Assembly (NCBI RefSeq): GCF_001723175.1
Contig: NC_064650.1
Span: 4,340,001-4,404,000 of the forward strand
Length of the DNA: 64,000 bases
Direction: 5' to 3'
Source of the DNA: Penicillium oxalicum
Lineage: Eukaryota > Ascomycota > Eurotiomycetes > Eurotiales > Aspergillaceae
The notes under the pieces are model-generated. The model worked only from the letters and a program-made list of their open reading frames with translations, was not told where the DNA came from and did no database searches. The position numbers were made by a program, and so were the translations under genes. Below, piece by piece: positions 1-11,676 of the stretch (position 1 is its first letter; every line of letters begins with the position of its first letter).

Positions 1-897
1 TACTTGCCCCCGCATAGGCCTGCTGCGCTAGACGGAATGAGCATGGCACGGATCAGAAGACAAGCAACAGGCGCTGATTCGATCTCTAGATCATGGACGG
101 TTCTCCCTCGAGAGGTAAGCGATTAGTGGCACTGAACTACGCCGGTTCCCCATGGTCAATGGCATGAGCCATCGCTCCAGATTTTGGCACTGGGGTCAGG
201 GAGTTTTCGTTCTGGATACTGACCTGTGACAGGTGAAACCATCCCCATCCGGCTCTTCTTGGGCGGATTCGACCTCACGCCCACTTTCCGTGATGTCAAC
301 AAGAAATATTCAACGCGGTACTACCTCAGCCTAGTACTGATTGACGAAGGTGCGTAATTCTGGTCATTTCTCCATCCCTGATCATGCCCCCTTCCGGCCG
401 TCCTTCGCACCCAACCGGCGAACGCCCTCGCTGTCATCAAGGCCCAGTGCTTGGCGATTGCCCTTGATTCTACAAGACGTTGGCTTCAGTTACTGTGGAC
501 TCTATCATCAACTTCCCATGGCTAGGCCGAAGCCATACCCCCTACAGTGAACTTGGTCTCGAAATCATAAAGTCAAGCTGCGGATGAAAGGCTGCACAGC
601 CCGGCCTATTGCAACTCGTATATGTTGGGATCCAGCTACTGACGTCTTCGTGTTGCTTCATCAGATGCTCGCCGTTACTTCAAGCAATCTGAGATTGCTC
701 TTTTCCGCCAAGCGCCCGAGATCGCCTCCACTCCGCAAATCGCTCAGCAACAGCAGATCCAACAGCAGGTTCTCCTGCAGCAACAGCAGGCAGTCTTACC
801 TCCAGGCTCCGCCACTGCCGGACCGGGACGTGAAGTAACACCTGCCGCCAACAGGGGTAATAACCCCGCGGCTGCGGTCTCGACACCGGCTGCGTGA
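1..897 (+). CDS. vps26: VPS26 retromer subunit, 3' part (5' end outside window)
   Basis: C-terminal part of the arrestin-fold cargo-recognition subunit of retromer, which recycles receptors from endosomes to the trans-Golgi. Readable coding exons are about 90-114, 233-349 and 665-897 (TGA 895-897), with phases that join cleanly. They encode IMDGSPSRG, then GETIPIRLFLGGFDLTPTF with the following RYYLSLVLIDE strand, then DARRYFKQSEIALFRQAPE; all three are characteristic VPS26 blocks. A Gln-rich tail of about 60 residues follows and is typical of fungal forms. Positions 1-89 do not continue the protein and end in CTCTAG, so I read them as intron. Introns at 115-232 and 350-664 are long for this window (118 and 315 nt). 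The gene converges on mon2, whose product is also an endosome-Golgi factor. Identity is firm; the first splice site is uncertain. Confidence 0.88.
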
Positions 898-1567
898 GCT
901 CCGCCTCGAGGTCGGTATCATTTTGCACCAACCCACAGTTTCTGCCAGGTCTCAGAACCGTGAGAAATCTACTTCTTCGCGCCTGTCTCGACCCTGGCTT
1001 GGTTCTTCTCCTCCTATACCCATACTAGTATTTGTCGCCCATTTCATGATCTCATCAACTTTTTGGCCCGCTCCTCTTTTGTATTCCCGAGTGCCAGTGC
1101 CTCGGCTCCTCACACTACCATGCCACGATACCACCTTGTAGTCTATCACTCATATTGTCCTGGTTTCAATATCATGCCGACATGAAGGTCTGATCTGTCC
1201 CCTCGAGGACATTTAAGTCACCTTGAACAGTAAAGTCGCGCACAATCCACGTGTATTCCTGGCTTACTTGAACAAGACGATAGAAAACTGCTTTCCGGGT
1301 TCTTCATCCCCTACTTCTGTTGGTTCGTAATCATTTACGTCAATTGTCTGTAAGTATTCTTAGGGTCTATTCTACTGTTGTAAAAGACAAATTCATGTAA
1401 ACTAGATTATTCCTCCGAGCGAGAAGCTCACAAACATCAATGTCCACCCAACGATCACAAAACGTCGGCCTCGGATCAAAAGAACTCACTGACAGAGAAC
1501 ATAGTCCCCTGGTTCCCTAATTCCAATCCCTTCATTGCCGACATTGCCGCAGTGTCGACAAACCAAA
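898..1567. other. Intergenic, vps26 and mon2 3' ends (convergent)
   Basis: This holds the 3' untranslated sequence of two convergent genes. Only short open frames without family resemblance are present, and I saw no RNA gene or repeat. Confidence 0.6.
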
Positions 1568-4500
1568 TTACTCAAACTGGCCAAGCTCCTGCAGCACCGC
1601 CCCGAGCGCCTGCAAGACCTTCCCATCATCACGCTCCTTGCCGGCAACCCGAACAGCTTTCACGACAAGCGGAAGTATCCATTCAAGGTGCTTGCGATGA
1701 TGGCGACCAGAGACAGAGTCCTCTCTGGAAGATACTGTCTTGATCGGTGTGGAGTCCGGGATAGCGGATGGTTCGCTTTGCAACTGGACTAAATTTTCCA
1801 AGAGGTGCAGGAGGTCCTTACGAGCTGGGGTAGGTTGCGGCATCAAGCCGCGGAGGGGTTGATCGGCGATGAAGCTCTTGATTGAGATGGCACAGCGAAG
1901 AAGGAGGTAAGGTGCGGCAGAACAAGCCAGCAGTGTGCGATGGCCAGAGCTTGGTGCATCGAGATCAGAGGTGGCCGCAAGCTCGAACAGAGTGTCTATA
2001 AGTGCATATGCCATCTTTGGGCGGAGCGTGGGTGGGGGATCGAAAGTGCGTCCGGGTCGGATGGTATAGAAATCGCACAGGGGATCTTGTTCGATCGAGG
2101 TCAAGGGCATATCTAGGCGTTGAGGAGCATAGATAAATGAGGAATGGAAGAGCGCAAGAGCGAAGCTCTGACGGACAGTGTCCGGGACGATGGGGGCGCC
2201 GAGGGAAGGAAGAATCAGAGTTTTGAGACGCATGAATGATGCGATGTCGAAATTTTCGTCGGCGACGATGCGAGAATAGGGGAGCTGCTGAGTTTGATAT
2301 CCATGCGCCGATACAATACCATGGGCGATGTTCACCACGCAGCGCCAAAACCGCGCAATGTCCGCTCTCTTGGCACTTTCGTATTGGTTCTCGACATAGG
2401 GGACTGCAACTTCAAGAACGCTGAGAGCTGCCGTGGAGGCTTTCTGCCACATGAGAGGCTCTCGATCCTTTCCTTCCCAGGTATACTTCTGAAGGATGAG
2501 TGCGCCGAATCGCTCAAGAACTAGGGCCAAAGCATCATTGGAAAGAATGTCTTGTTTGATCCCGAAGCCTGTAATATACCAGCTGATCAGATCAACGAGA
2601 GCCTTTGAAAATGCGACAAACCCTGGCTTCCTCGGGTCGCTGCTGGGGTTCCACTTGGTTAAAGGAGAGTCAGATAGATCGGCCAGGCACAACAGAATGG
2701 CAGCCTGTGAGCTCTCTTTTTCCGTGCAGAGTGTCTTCATACACTCGATCACTAGAGCCTGAACGGCAGAGGAACGTTCCACATCCGGGGAGTATGGGGG
2801 AGAAACCGAATTCCAAACTAGCAGGCGCAGATGCTCGAGAATTGTTTCGACTTTTTCTGGACCAAGGTGGTCTTTGTGCAGGCTGTAAAGCTGCTGAAGA
2901 CTTTGCATATACGCTAAAGCGGCATCTTGGTTGGACCGATTGAGATCGACGGGGTCTTCATCCCCGGCTGGATGGCCGTTGGCCCATAGAGTCCATACGC
3001 TTTCACAGGCCTCCTTACTCAGCCCTCCGGACGAGTGCCCTTGTGCCAAGATTGAGGAGACACTTGCAAATGTTGCCTCATTGAGCTCCAGCAAACGCAT
3101 GTTCACCAGTTCCTGAAGATACTGAAAAAGTCTCTTCCACGATTCATGGAAATCGTCGTCACTGGTTATTGCATCGAAGAAATTGGCAATCAGACTGGAA
3201 ACACCTTTGATTACAAGCACAGTTGTCTCGGTCCATGACTTGAACTCATCTTCAGGGCATTCCCTGTTCCGAGATTCTTTCAGAGTAGCGGTAAGCTTTC
3301 CAATCATTGAGAATAGCACTCGGTTCAAGCACAGACGCCATGCCTTGGAGGAGAGTTGCTGTCCATACGCGTCAAAAATCCTCAAAAGTGTGTGGATTGC
3401 GCTGTTCCGAATCTCTGACCTGGAGTCGGTAGTTATCCGCACGATGCGAAGAAGTAGCAGTAGCCAAAGGCAATTACTGGAGACCGACAGGTCGTCATTG
3501 CAAGCCAGCTTTTCGAGCTCGTCTTCGCTGACAGAGGCATCGACGTAGGTCTCGACTGAGAATCTTTCGATACGCTCTCGCAAAAAGTCCGACACATTCC
3601 AAAAGAAAGATGTGGTAGTCAAAGAGATGTTGAAATCCTGGGCCTGGGAAGCAAAATTGGTGAATGATTGCACGAGCGCCAGAAGGCAAGGCGCTGGGAG
3701 AAGTGATACAAAGTCGGATGCTACCAAGTGCAATGACTTGTAGGCTGCGCGAACAAGTCGTGGTCCACCCGGCAGCCCTGATCTCCTGCGTTCAGAAGAC
3801 GTTCTGAGCTGGGTGTTCCCTTCTGCCCAAACGTCCAATCGAAAAACATCAGATATCAGGTCAAATATGAGCTTCCATCCATCGGAGAGCGTCTCCGCAT
3901 ACTGCTCGAGAATGGTGTGCAGAATGTCCAGACTCTGCTCGTGAATCTCAAGAACCGTAGTCGGAATCGACTTTGAATTTGTCCCATCGAAAGTGTAAAG
4001 ACTCGTGACCTGGTCCTTCAATGTTTGCAGGTTCCTTGTCTGTACCTTATTCCGCGTTTCATCGTCAACCGAGACCCCCGATTTCATGGTAAGAAAGATC
4101 AGAGAATTGAGAATATTGCTGGCCTGCAGGCGCAGACTGGGTCTGATTGCGTTGTTCGTCGTTGCGGCAATCAGACTTCCACTTAGAAGCTGCCATGCCT
4201 CCATTTCCGCTTCAACAAGCGACGAGAGCCGGTCTAGATTGGCACGGGCTATCTCATTCCCCTTATCAAGCACAAACTTCAGTTCCTCGTCCTGCATCTT
4301 GAATTTTCCAACAATCAGCGACACCCTACGACTGTTCTGATGCATTCTTCCAGCTTGCCGTGACGCATGTGGAGAGTGTGGGGGTTCGAGCTCCTCTGTT
4401 GCCCGTTCTAGGCACTCCTTCTGCTCGGTAAAGACAGACAGACTTAACAGTGCGAGCACGATCTCTCGGAATGAATCGCTCGGATAATCACTGGTGCTTT

Positions 4501-7019
4501 CAAACAATTTGGCGGAGGCCGATTGCACCGCAATTACCTCCGCACCAAGATTTGCTGTTGGGACGTCATTTCCAAAGACCAAGTTATCGCTCGAGCCACT
4601 GGCTGATTTGATCATCGTACTTGAAGACATTCCAATAACGAGTCCAGCACACTGCAACGTTTCAAGCAAGATTGACCATGCTGGCTGATCGAGCGTTGGC
4701 CCCAGGGCAATGCCTAGATTGAGCAGAGCCCTCAAACATAAGAGATTTCTTGTACTGAGAGGCACAGAAGCTTCCGCTGCCAAGGAGGTCGCGGAATCCC
4801 CGGCGGCGGGATTCGATCGTGATATATCTGAACTTTTCCGATACCTAGATCCTCTTTCATCGGCTTGCGGAATGCCCAAAGTCGACGTCGTAAGGCTCTG
4901 AGACTTTGCAACACCCGTACCAGCGGGGATCGCAGCTTTCCCCAAGGTTGTTAAGAACGCGTCTCGAGGTACCGACAGTCGCAGAAGCCCAGCCACGTGG
5001 GCCAATTTTTGAAAGGCCCGAACGAGATTATGATAGAACTCATCGTCGAGACTCGCGTGCAAAAATGTAGAGCAAGCTGCGAGTACCGCCGGCCAGCAAC
5101 TTTCAATGATCCCAGAGCATGTCCTTATGGCTGAATACTGCACGTGAGAGTGCAGCTCCAGAGGGTTCACAGGCACAGATGATTTCCTCATCGGTAATGC
5201 AGCCTGTGCGCGTACAGCGCCCGGAGACTGGAGATCTTGGGAGGAGCGTGTGGAATCAGGTCCTTGATCTGGATTCATCATACGGCTCTTCTTCTTGGAT
5301 CTCATATCTGGAACAGTCAGGGGCAAGATGAACTTGGCAAGACCCTCGGCAAAAGAGCTGATGCAGTTAAGAACAAGGCTATAAATGTAAGTCTCTGGGG
5401 GAAGAGGGGGATCGGATTTATCAAGAAGATCAATGTAAGGTGTTCGAATCACACTCCACTGACTGCTGATTCCGGGAACCTGGGTATCTGATGAGGGACC
5501 GGTCGACCCGATGACTCCAGCAACACCGCCAGTCTCGAGTGCAATTTGATCTTCAGTCATTGACCGTGCATGATCTGCTCGGAGTGGTATTGTTGACTGA
5601 TTGCTAACCCCAATCAACGAGGGCTTCTCTGATGAGAGGCGGACAAGGGATGCCATATGATCTCCAAGAACATTTTTCCTCTTCTCATCTGCATCATACA
5701 GTGAGTATATGAGACGTACCACCCCGGGCTCAGTGTACAACCCTTTGAAGACTTCCATGCAAAGCACACGTTTCCATGGGGCATTTCCATCCGGTTCGAG
5801 CAAGTGGGTGAGGAGGCCGAATGCCATTTCACATTCAGCGACCAGTAGAGACATATGCCGCTTGAGAAGTAAGAGTAGTATTCGGGCAACCCGTACAGTC
5901 TCGGAAAACGAGTGCCTCTCAGAAAGATATCGCACAGTTAATGGCATCAACCGCACCCGCAAGACCTGTGACAGCTCCAGATGACCAACAAACAGCCGAC
6001 CACTGCTCAAAACAATGTTTTCTATGAGCTCCAAGATGAAAGTGGTGGACAGAGTTCTTGCGCTGAGGAATTGGACTTCCTCTCCGTCGATGAGACGGCA
6101 AAGATCGTCAAGCACCTGACCAGGATGAGAATGTCAATGAAAGAGTCGCGCGTTGTGCTGGGCTCGGAGATCGAACCTTAAGAGCGTCATACGCAAAAGA
6201 TGCCACCTCCACAGAGCGTCCATCGACTTTGACATCAACGAAGGATTTGCCCTCTTTTGGCAATTCTTTGTTTCGCTCAAAATGTCAGATTTTGTTTATC
6301 AAGGTTTTCCAGAGAAGAGCAACGACGCACTATCTTCATTTGAGACTCTTTCAAACACAGAAACCACCAGTTGCTGGAAGGTGGCAGCTGCGGTGCTGCT
6401 AACGGCTGGAGTCTTGCTAGCCTGTAGATTCGCACATATGTCTAACGTGTTCGCGAGCAAATCCCCGCTCAGCTCCGGCGAATAGAACTGCAGCAGCGAA
6501 GGCAACGACTGGAGAATCTTCAATTGAATATCAAGGCCTACAGGATATTAGCAGCGGTATCGGGATTTCTGAATTTACTCGCTTCCCTCTTACCTAAAGT
6601 GGTAGTATCTTTCAATCCTGCAAGAACATCCCTCAGGCGATGAGGCGGCAACGAGTGAGATGCAATTAGTCGTTGCAGACATATCACACCTGTGCCCGCG
6701 AGCTTCGTTTGCCTTGTGTGACAAGCAATGATAAATGGATCAACGAATTTTGATTTTCGAATCAGATCTGAACCACCTGTGAGTTCTCGTACCAGCTTCG
6801 ATGGATTTCAAGTCATACCTGCCGAGATCTGAGCCTCGGACGTTGAGGGTAAAGCCTTGAGCTCGTTCAGCGACTGCTCGGCTGCCTGGTCAAATGGTCA
6901 ATATTCGGTCTGAGTGGTAATTGGCGCGGACTGCATCTTACAGCTCGCAGATCTGCATGTTTACGGCGTGAGTCTTGAATCAGAGATGTGAGTTCAGCTT
7001 GCAAGAACTGAGAGGACAT
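1568..7019 (-). CDS. mon2: Mon2/Ysl2 family endosome-Golgi trafficking scaffold
   Basis: Large Arf-GEF-like scaffold without a Sec7 domain that acts at the trans-Golgi and endosomes with the Dopey/Neo1 flippase system. Six exons on the minus strand: 7019-6942, 6885-6819, 6776-6594, 6537-6331, 6265-6177, 6115-1568. Phases agree throughout and give 1723 aa, the usual size for fungal Mon2. The N-terminus MSSQFLQAELTSLIQDSRRK and the early block around SDLIRKSKFVDPFIIACHT are the DCB region; a HUS-like block with VFDDLCRLIDGE-type sequence starts exon 6; the long helical remainder is the Mon2 C-terminal region. Introns are 42-65 nt, the 42-nt one (6777-6818) being the shortest in the window. The start is the only ATG that opens the conserved N-terminus. 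It converges with vps26 and diverges from mms2. Confidence 0.93.
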
Positions 7020-7839
7020 TTTGAATGTCAAGCGTGTTCAATCAACGCATGGCCAATGCTCTCTCTTTAGTATCAGGGCGTACGCAAGTCAACCCTGGAT
7101 GATTTCCTAGGACAAAGATTATAGACGGATATCGTTTTTGAAACCCAGTCCAAAGTAATCAGAGTGTAGATCGAAAAAAGCAAAGCAATCAAGCTCGGAG
7201 AGATTTTGACCCTTCTCAAATGCATGCGAGCAATTCGACGCGATCAACAAACCCCAACCCGAGTGTTGGCAGATGCGGGATCAAGCTACATATGCCTGAT
7301 TTGTCGGGCGTTAACAATCTGTTTATGCCTGAGGCAGGCATCCAACGTTAACACCTCGGCCTTTCTTAGAATTATCACCATTTGTTTACCGTGTCTCCCA
7401 AAGGCGAATTCTACCGGTTGCGAGACCTCCCAGACCTCGGAATATGCACTTTTACCTCTCCTTCTAGCCAGTATTAAATACAGCCAAGATCTATTGCTGG
7501 CTCGCAAATGCAGTGCATTCATTATTGCGTGCACTCTTCCAAGTGTCCGATGCATCTTGATGACATTGGCCCCGGAGGAACTGCATAGATGGTCCCTAAG
7601 GTTCCCCCCGATTTTGCCTCTCTTCTTTGGCCTGCCGTCATATGTGGAATAGCCAGCTCTGGCTACCATCTTCATCGTCAGACTGCAAGTCTAAATTTGT
7701 GTTGACATGTCTTCTTCCAATGGCGCCTATTTCTTAGTCGTCTTCAGACGGGTGTCTGCTGTCTACTATTTAGTCTACCACTTAGTACTGGAGCTGCTGG
7801 TAGAATTACCAATTACCTATGTAGGTACCGACCTTCGTG

Positions 7840-7848
7840 TGACGTGAC
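7840..7848 (+). promoter_or_regulatory. CRE/ATF-like box, copy 1, upstream of mms2
   Basis: TGACGTGAC lies 175 nt before the mms2 start and is repeated exactly 52 nt downstream. TGACGT is the core bound by ATF/CREB-type bZIP factors. Function here is inferred from position and duplication only. Confidence 0.4.
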
Positions 7849-7887
7849 CATGGCATCTCCGACGCTTGTCCGATAAGCTGCCAATCA

Positions 7888-7900
7888 CACGTGACGTGAC
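7888..7900 (+). promoter_or_regulatory. Overlapping E-box and CRE-like box, copy 2, upstream of mms2
   Basis: CACGTGACGTGAC joins a CACGTG E-box core (7888-7893) to the second TGACGTGAC (7892-7900), about 122 nt before the mms2 start codon. Such composite sites can be read by bHLH or bZIP factors. This is an inference from sequence alone. Confidence 0.4.
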
Positions 7901-8022
7901 ATCCATCGATTGCGGGCCGCTGGATGAGCCCCTCCTTCCAGATCAGAGATCCAGTGTTGTCCTTCATCTATTGCCGATCAATCGAATAAATTTGTCTTCT
8001 CGAGGAGTAAGGCTGATTTACA

Positions 8023-8687
8023 ATGTCTGCGATTGTTCCGCGAAACTTCCGCCTCTTGGAGGAGCTCGAGAAGGGCGAAAAGGGATTGGGCGCCGGTAAG
8101 ATAACCGTCCTTGCCGATACTATCCATTCTGGCATCCGCTAATCAGTCTTGGTCATTGTAGAGGCATGCTCCTACGGGTTGGCCGATGGCGAGGATACGA
8201 TGATGAGCAATTGGAACGGGACTATTCTGGGTCCTCCTAATGTTTGTCTGCCTTGACTTCCGACGACGATGGTGTCGTGTGCCTCGTGCACAGCTAATTG
8301 ATCTTGAAGAGCGTCCACGAGAATCGAATTTACTCTGTCAACATCCACTGCGGTCCCGATTACCCTGACAACCCTCCTACCCTCCAATTCATCTCGCGCG
8401 TCAACCTTCCCTGTGTTGATCAACAAACAGGAAAGGTAATGTTCGGAAGTCTCAAGTCGTGTGAGACCATTTTTTTAACGCTATTATAGGTTGATCCGAC
8501 CCAGGTTCCGTGTCTTGCTCAATGGAAGCGAGCCTATACTATGGAGACAGTTCTGATTGAGCTGCGAAGGTAAGCACTCGTACACACAGATCTCTTTGCC
8601 GTGTGTTATTCTAAATGCGTCTTCAGGTACATGGCTCTACCTCAGCATAGGAAAACCCCCCAGCCTCCAGAGGGCTCCACCTTCTAA
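8023..8687 (+). CDS. mms2: Ubiquitin-conjugating enzyme E2 variant Mms2
   Basis: Catalytically inactive E2 partner of Ubc13 that directs Lys63-linked polyubiquitin chains, for example on PCNA during error-free damage bypass. Five exons: 8023-8095, 8162-8241, 8310-8435, 8490-8569, 8627-8687, total 139 aa, the normal UEV length. The protein opens [20 protein letters not shown] and continues through [33 protein letters not shown] and [21 protein letters not shown], all diagnostic for Mms2. The usual E2 active-site Cys-containing HPN segment is replaced as expected for a UEV. Intron 2 uses a GTTTGT donor, and the last intron splits an Arg codon. The upstream region carries paired TGACGTGAC boxes, which could make the gene stress-responsive. 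Confidence 0.96.
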
Positions 8688-9286
8688 GCTGAACCCCATG
8701 AGAGGTTTAAATGATCAGAATATGCGACTTTCATTATCGACTGAGGGTATCTGTTATTATTCTTCAGCTTCTCTTTGTGCTTAGGAGTTCACAAATCTTT
8801 CTTGTCATTCCTGGCGTGTATAGTCAATGCATGGCAGCGTGGCGCGATGTCCCAGAACCCAGATACAGACTACCCTCTAACTTCCCCGACTGTAGCAACT
8901 GATTCTGGTGAATGACTTTCTTCCGCGATGCTGGATTATACTAAGCAACTCTCATGGCAGATAGGACTCTCGATATCCCCGTTGCCGTCAGGCCACTTCA
9001 GATCCACGGACGACTCAACTACTTGATCAGTATTCATCAACTTTTGGGATTAAAAGATCAACACAGCGACAACCGATCGATCGGGGAATTTGTGTGACAT
9101 TCAATTCATCAGGTCGGCGTATTGGGTAATCTAGTGATCCGGCAATATACTCAAGGAGAAGAAGTTCGGCTCTAGAAAAACACTGACGAGTACTGTAAAT
9201 GCGCATCCTATAGATATAGGTCACGTGGTTGCGCAGCTCGGCATTGAGCGCTCGGCAACAATTTGGTATTCTTTAGTCCTTCAGGG
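8688..9286. other. Intergenic, mms2 to LYR gene
   Basis: Tandem intergenic sequence. A few short open frames lack coding character. I see no element to annotate. Confidence 0.5.
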
Positions 9287-10256
9287 ATGCATAAAGTCCT
9301 GGTACCAAATCAATCTGGGGTCCATCGATTTGCTTGTAAGGATTGCGCTCTGTCTAAAATCCAAATCTCTGCTAAGTACAGCGAAAAAAATGCAGGTCTG
9401 GCACTCTATCGGGCCCTACTCCGGCAATGTTCCCCGTCAACCGTGGCCGATGCGCGTCAACAGGATGAAAGCAAGATCCTAATCAAGCACCGCTTCCGAA
9501 AATACAAAAACCTGCAGAGTCCATCACAAGTCTCAAACGCCCTTAGGGCAGGATATGAAGTGAGCTCAACCTTCTTCAGTGACGTCCACGTCGTCCAACG
9601 ATTCTAATAGAAACTTCGCTCTCAAGGCACTGGATTTACTCGACCATGCGCGCCGGGGAAGTCAACATGCCATTGAAAAACTCAGCTCGATAATATCTCG
9701 AACCAAGTCGCTCAAAGAGCAGCAAGCGGCCGAGCAAAGAAAATTCAGAGAGCTGCAGCCCTCGAAGCCAATGTCGCCAAAGCAGATTCAAAAGGAAAAG
9801 ACAAAGCGCTTCGAGGAAGAGACATCGCGCAAGCACCCGGACGCTCCCGACATACTTGAACGCCCATATTCTACTGTGAGTGGAAGTCGAAGGGTGCCTG
9901 TCTTAGTCAATGCCCGAGGAGTTCCGTTCTTGCGCATCAAGAAGCCACAACCAAGGAATCTCAGCGGCGTCATCCGGAGCAAGCTTGAAAAGCGCTGGAA
10001 CCGCATTGTGACTCGAGATCGATTGGCCGTGGAACTTCTCTTTGCGAAAGACGAAGATCACTGGGACAGGCTCACCGACACGGCAGAACGATCAACTTGG
10101 TCTGAGGGCGTCAAGCGTGCGTTGGACGATGTCTACGAGAAAATTCGAAAGACGGATAGGCAAAATCGCGAGCTTTCAGAGAGAATGTGGCAAACTGTAC
10201 TTCAAGAAAGAGCCCTGGCCAGGCAAGAAAGCTTGGAGCGAAATTCCCGTCATTGA
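9287..10256 (+). CDS. LYR-motif protein, Cup1-like, probably mitochondrial
   Basis: Three exons by splice signals and phase: 9287-9335, 9396-9559, 9627-10256, giving 280 aa. Splicing brings HRFACLALYRALLRQC together, so Leu20-Tyr21-Arg22 form the LYR tripeptide near the N-terminus. A second junction joins NALRAGYE to ALDLLDHARRGSQHA. LYR proteins are small adaptors that bind acyl carrier protein and help assemble mitochondrial complexes or Fe-S enzymes. The C-terminal half has NARGVPFLRIKKPQPRNLSG, which I recall from the fungal Cup1-like LYR group; that label is from memory. Unspliced, the motif and the main reading frame lie in different frames, so a naive call would lose the LYR motif. The gene converges with gir2, 257 nt apart. 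Function beyond the domain is unknown. Confidence 0.78.
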
Positions 10257-10513
10257 CCATGTGGCTCCAGATCCTGATATGGGTTGTTCTCTCGATGGCG
10301 ACGTGAAGGTTAGCGCCGGCTGGACACATTCCGCTAACCAGGGCTGCGGGAGATTTTTGACATGAGGCCACCAGAAGGTTCACTTGATTCATCTGGGCCT
10401 CTGATAATAATCCAATTATGATACCCACAAATGCAAAATGTCATACATGTGTTTTGTAGGCGCACAAATCGTAGGGAGTTGGAAAAATCGCCTCACCATG
10501 AACCACTGCCACA

Positions 10514-11286
10514 TCATGCAGTGACTTTGAGCTTCTCGACAGCGGGCATAGAATCCTCGTCCTCGTCCTCAAAGTCTGCCTTTCCAGCGAGACCGCGTTC
10601 CCATAGCTGCCGTCCGGTGAGCTTCTTCTCTTCCTTGGCAATTCGTTTCTTCTTGTCTTCCAACTCTTTTTCCTCGCGTTGCCGTTGCTCTTCTGCTTCC
10701 TGTTCTTTTTTGAAATCTTCCAGCCATTTTTGGAATGTCTCGCGGTTCACTGGTGTGCCTCGGAATTTCTTGTTCTCTTCCTCCTCTGCCTTCTGAGCTG
10801 CTACAGCCTTTTCATTCTCAGCAGCTTGTACCCGCTCGAGCATCAACTGTTCTGCGGCTTCCTTCAGTGCGCTGACAAGAGCAAAGACCATCGCCATGCC
10901 CATGTTCTCCTCGATCGCATTGTCAAGAGCAGTTGTCAGGGCGTGTTCGTCCTCTTGCAGGTCGAGCAGAGGATATTTTGGCGCATTTGGAACTGGTGAA
11001 ATTTTGAGTTCGGGTGCAACATCTGGGTATTCTTCGGGGTACGAGACTTCGAGGAAGATCACAGGTTGTTCCTCTGCTTCCGGGCCATTCTCGGGTGGAT
11101 CAAGCGTTACTGAGATCTTGTATGAGGTTTCGGAGATGTCTGCGAGCACAGCCACACATTAGCGACGAGAGTGCACTTCACCGTTGACCGTTGCTCAGGT
11201 CTAAGCAGGGGCCATGTACCTGTAATTTCATCTGGAAAAATCGAATCGAGAACTTCGCGCTCCTCCACTTGATCTTCGCGGCCCAT
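10514..11286 (-). CDS. gir2: RWD-domain protein Gir2 (RWDD1 family)
   Basis: Two exons, 11286-11220 and 11139-10514, encode 230 aa. The N-terminal RWD domain (about residues 1-110) includes MGREDQVEEREVLDSIFPDE and LEVSYPEEYPDVAPELKI, the YPxxxP signature of RWD folds. A charged, Lys/Glu-rich coiled segment follows (about 120-205), with RGTPVNRETFQKW before it. In yeast Gir2 binds the GTPase Rbg2 and the Gcn1 co-activator and associates with polysomes, so this is a cytosolic translation-linked factor. The start lies in a short first exon that supplies the canonical N-terminus; the 80-nt intron splits an Asp codon. It is head to head with acl4, 390 nt apart, another ribosome-related gene. Confidence 0.92.
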
Positions 11287-11676
11287 CGTTGAGTGTCTGA
11301 TCCGCCCGCGGATTGGAGGGGTAGTTTGAAGTCTTCGAGGGTCCGCGTGGGTTGCTGAGATGGAGAAGTCCGTCACGAGTGAATCTAGGAGAATGCAATC
11401 CCAGTATGGTCAAAATGTGCACGTCTTAGAGGTCTTGGTATATTAGATCCAATATCTCTCACGGAGCTCTGGATTCCATCGCATTCAATACGACGCAAAA
11501 TGCTAATCTTCCGGTCCCGCATGCAAACCCATCAAACAGCCCCGATCTTTAGGCCGAAGCTTCACTTTTTTTTGCCGGCAATCAAGCTTGCAACACAACA
11601 CCACGAATCGATTGAGTCGATTGATACTATACGAGACACCTCCCGACACCTTTTACCAATCAGCCATAGTCCTGCC
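11287..11676. other. Divergent promoter gir2 / acl4
   Basis: About 390 nt shared between two divergent ribosome-linked genes. No specific box was recognised. Confidence 0.5.

Larger units (their letters stand above)
7020..8022. other. Divergent promoter region mon2 / mms2
   Basis: One kilobase between two divergent start codons. It holds two TGACGTGAC elements close to mms2, annotated separately. A 148-codon open frame at 7206-7652 has no recognisable composition or motif and is not called a gene. Confidence 0.6.

Noticed and set aside
5434..5456. tRNA-like T-arm (TTCGAATC flanked by GTGT and ACAC)
   Set aside because: It lies inside conserved mon2 coding sequence and no acceptor, D or anticodon arms can be placed around it.
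7206..7652. 148-codon frame between mon2 and mms2
   Set aside because: Cys- and Leu-rich without motif, start context or homologous look; it overlaps an equally long frame on the other strand.
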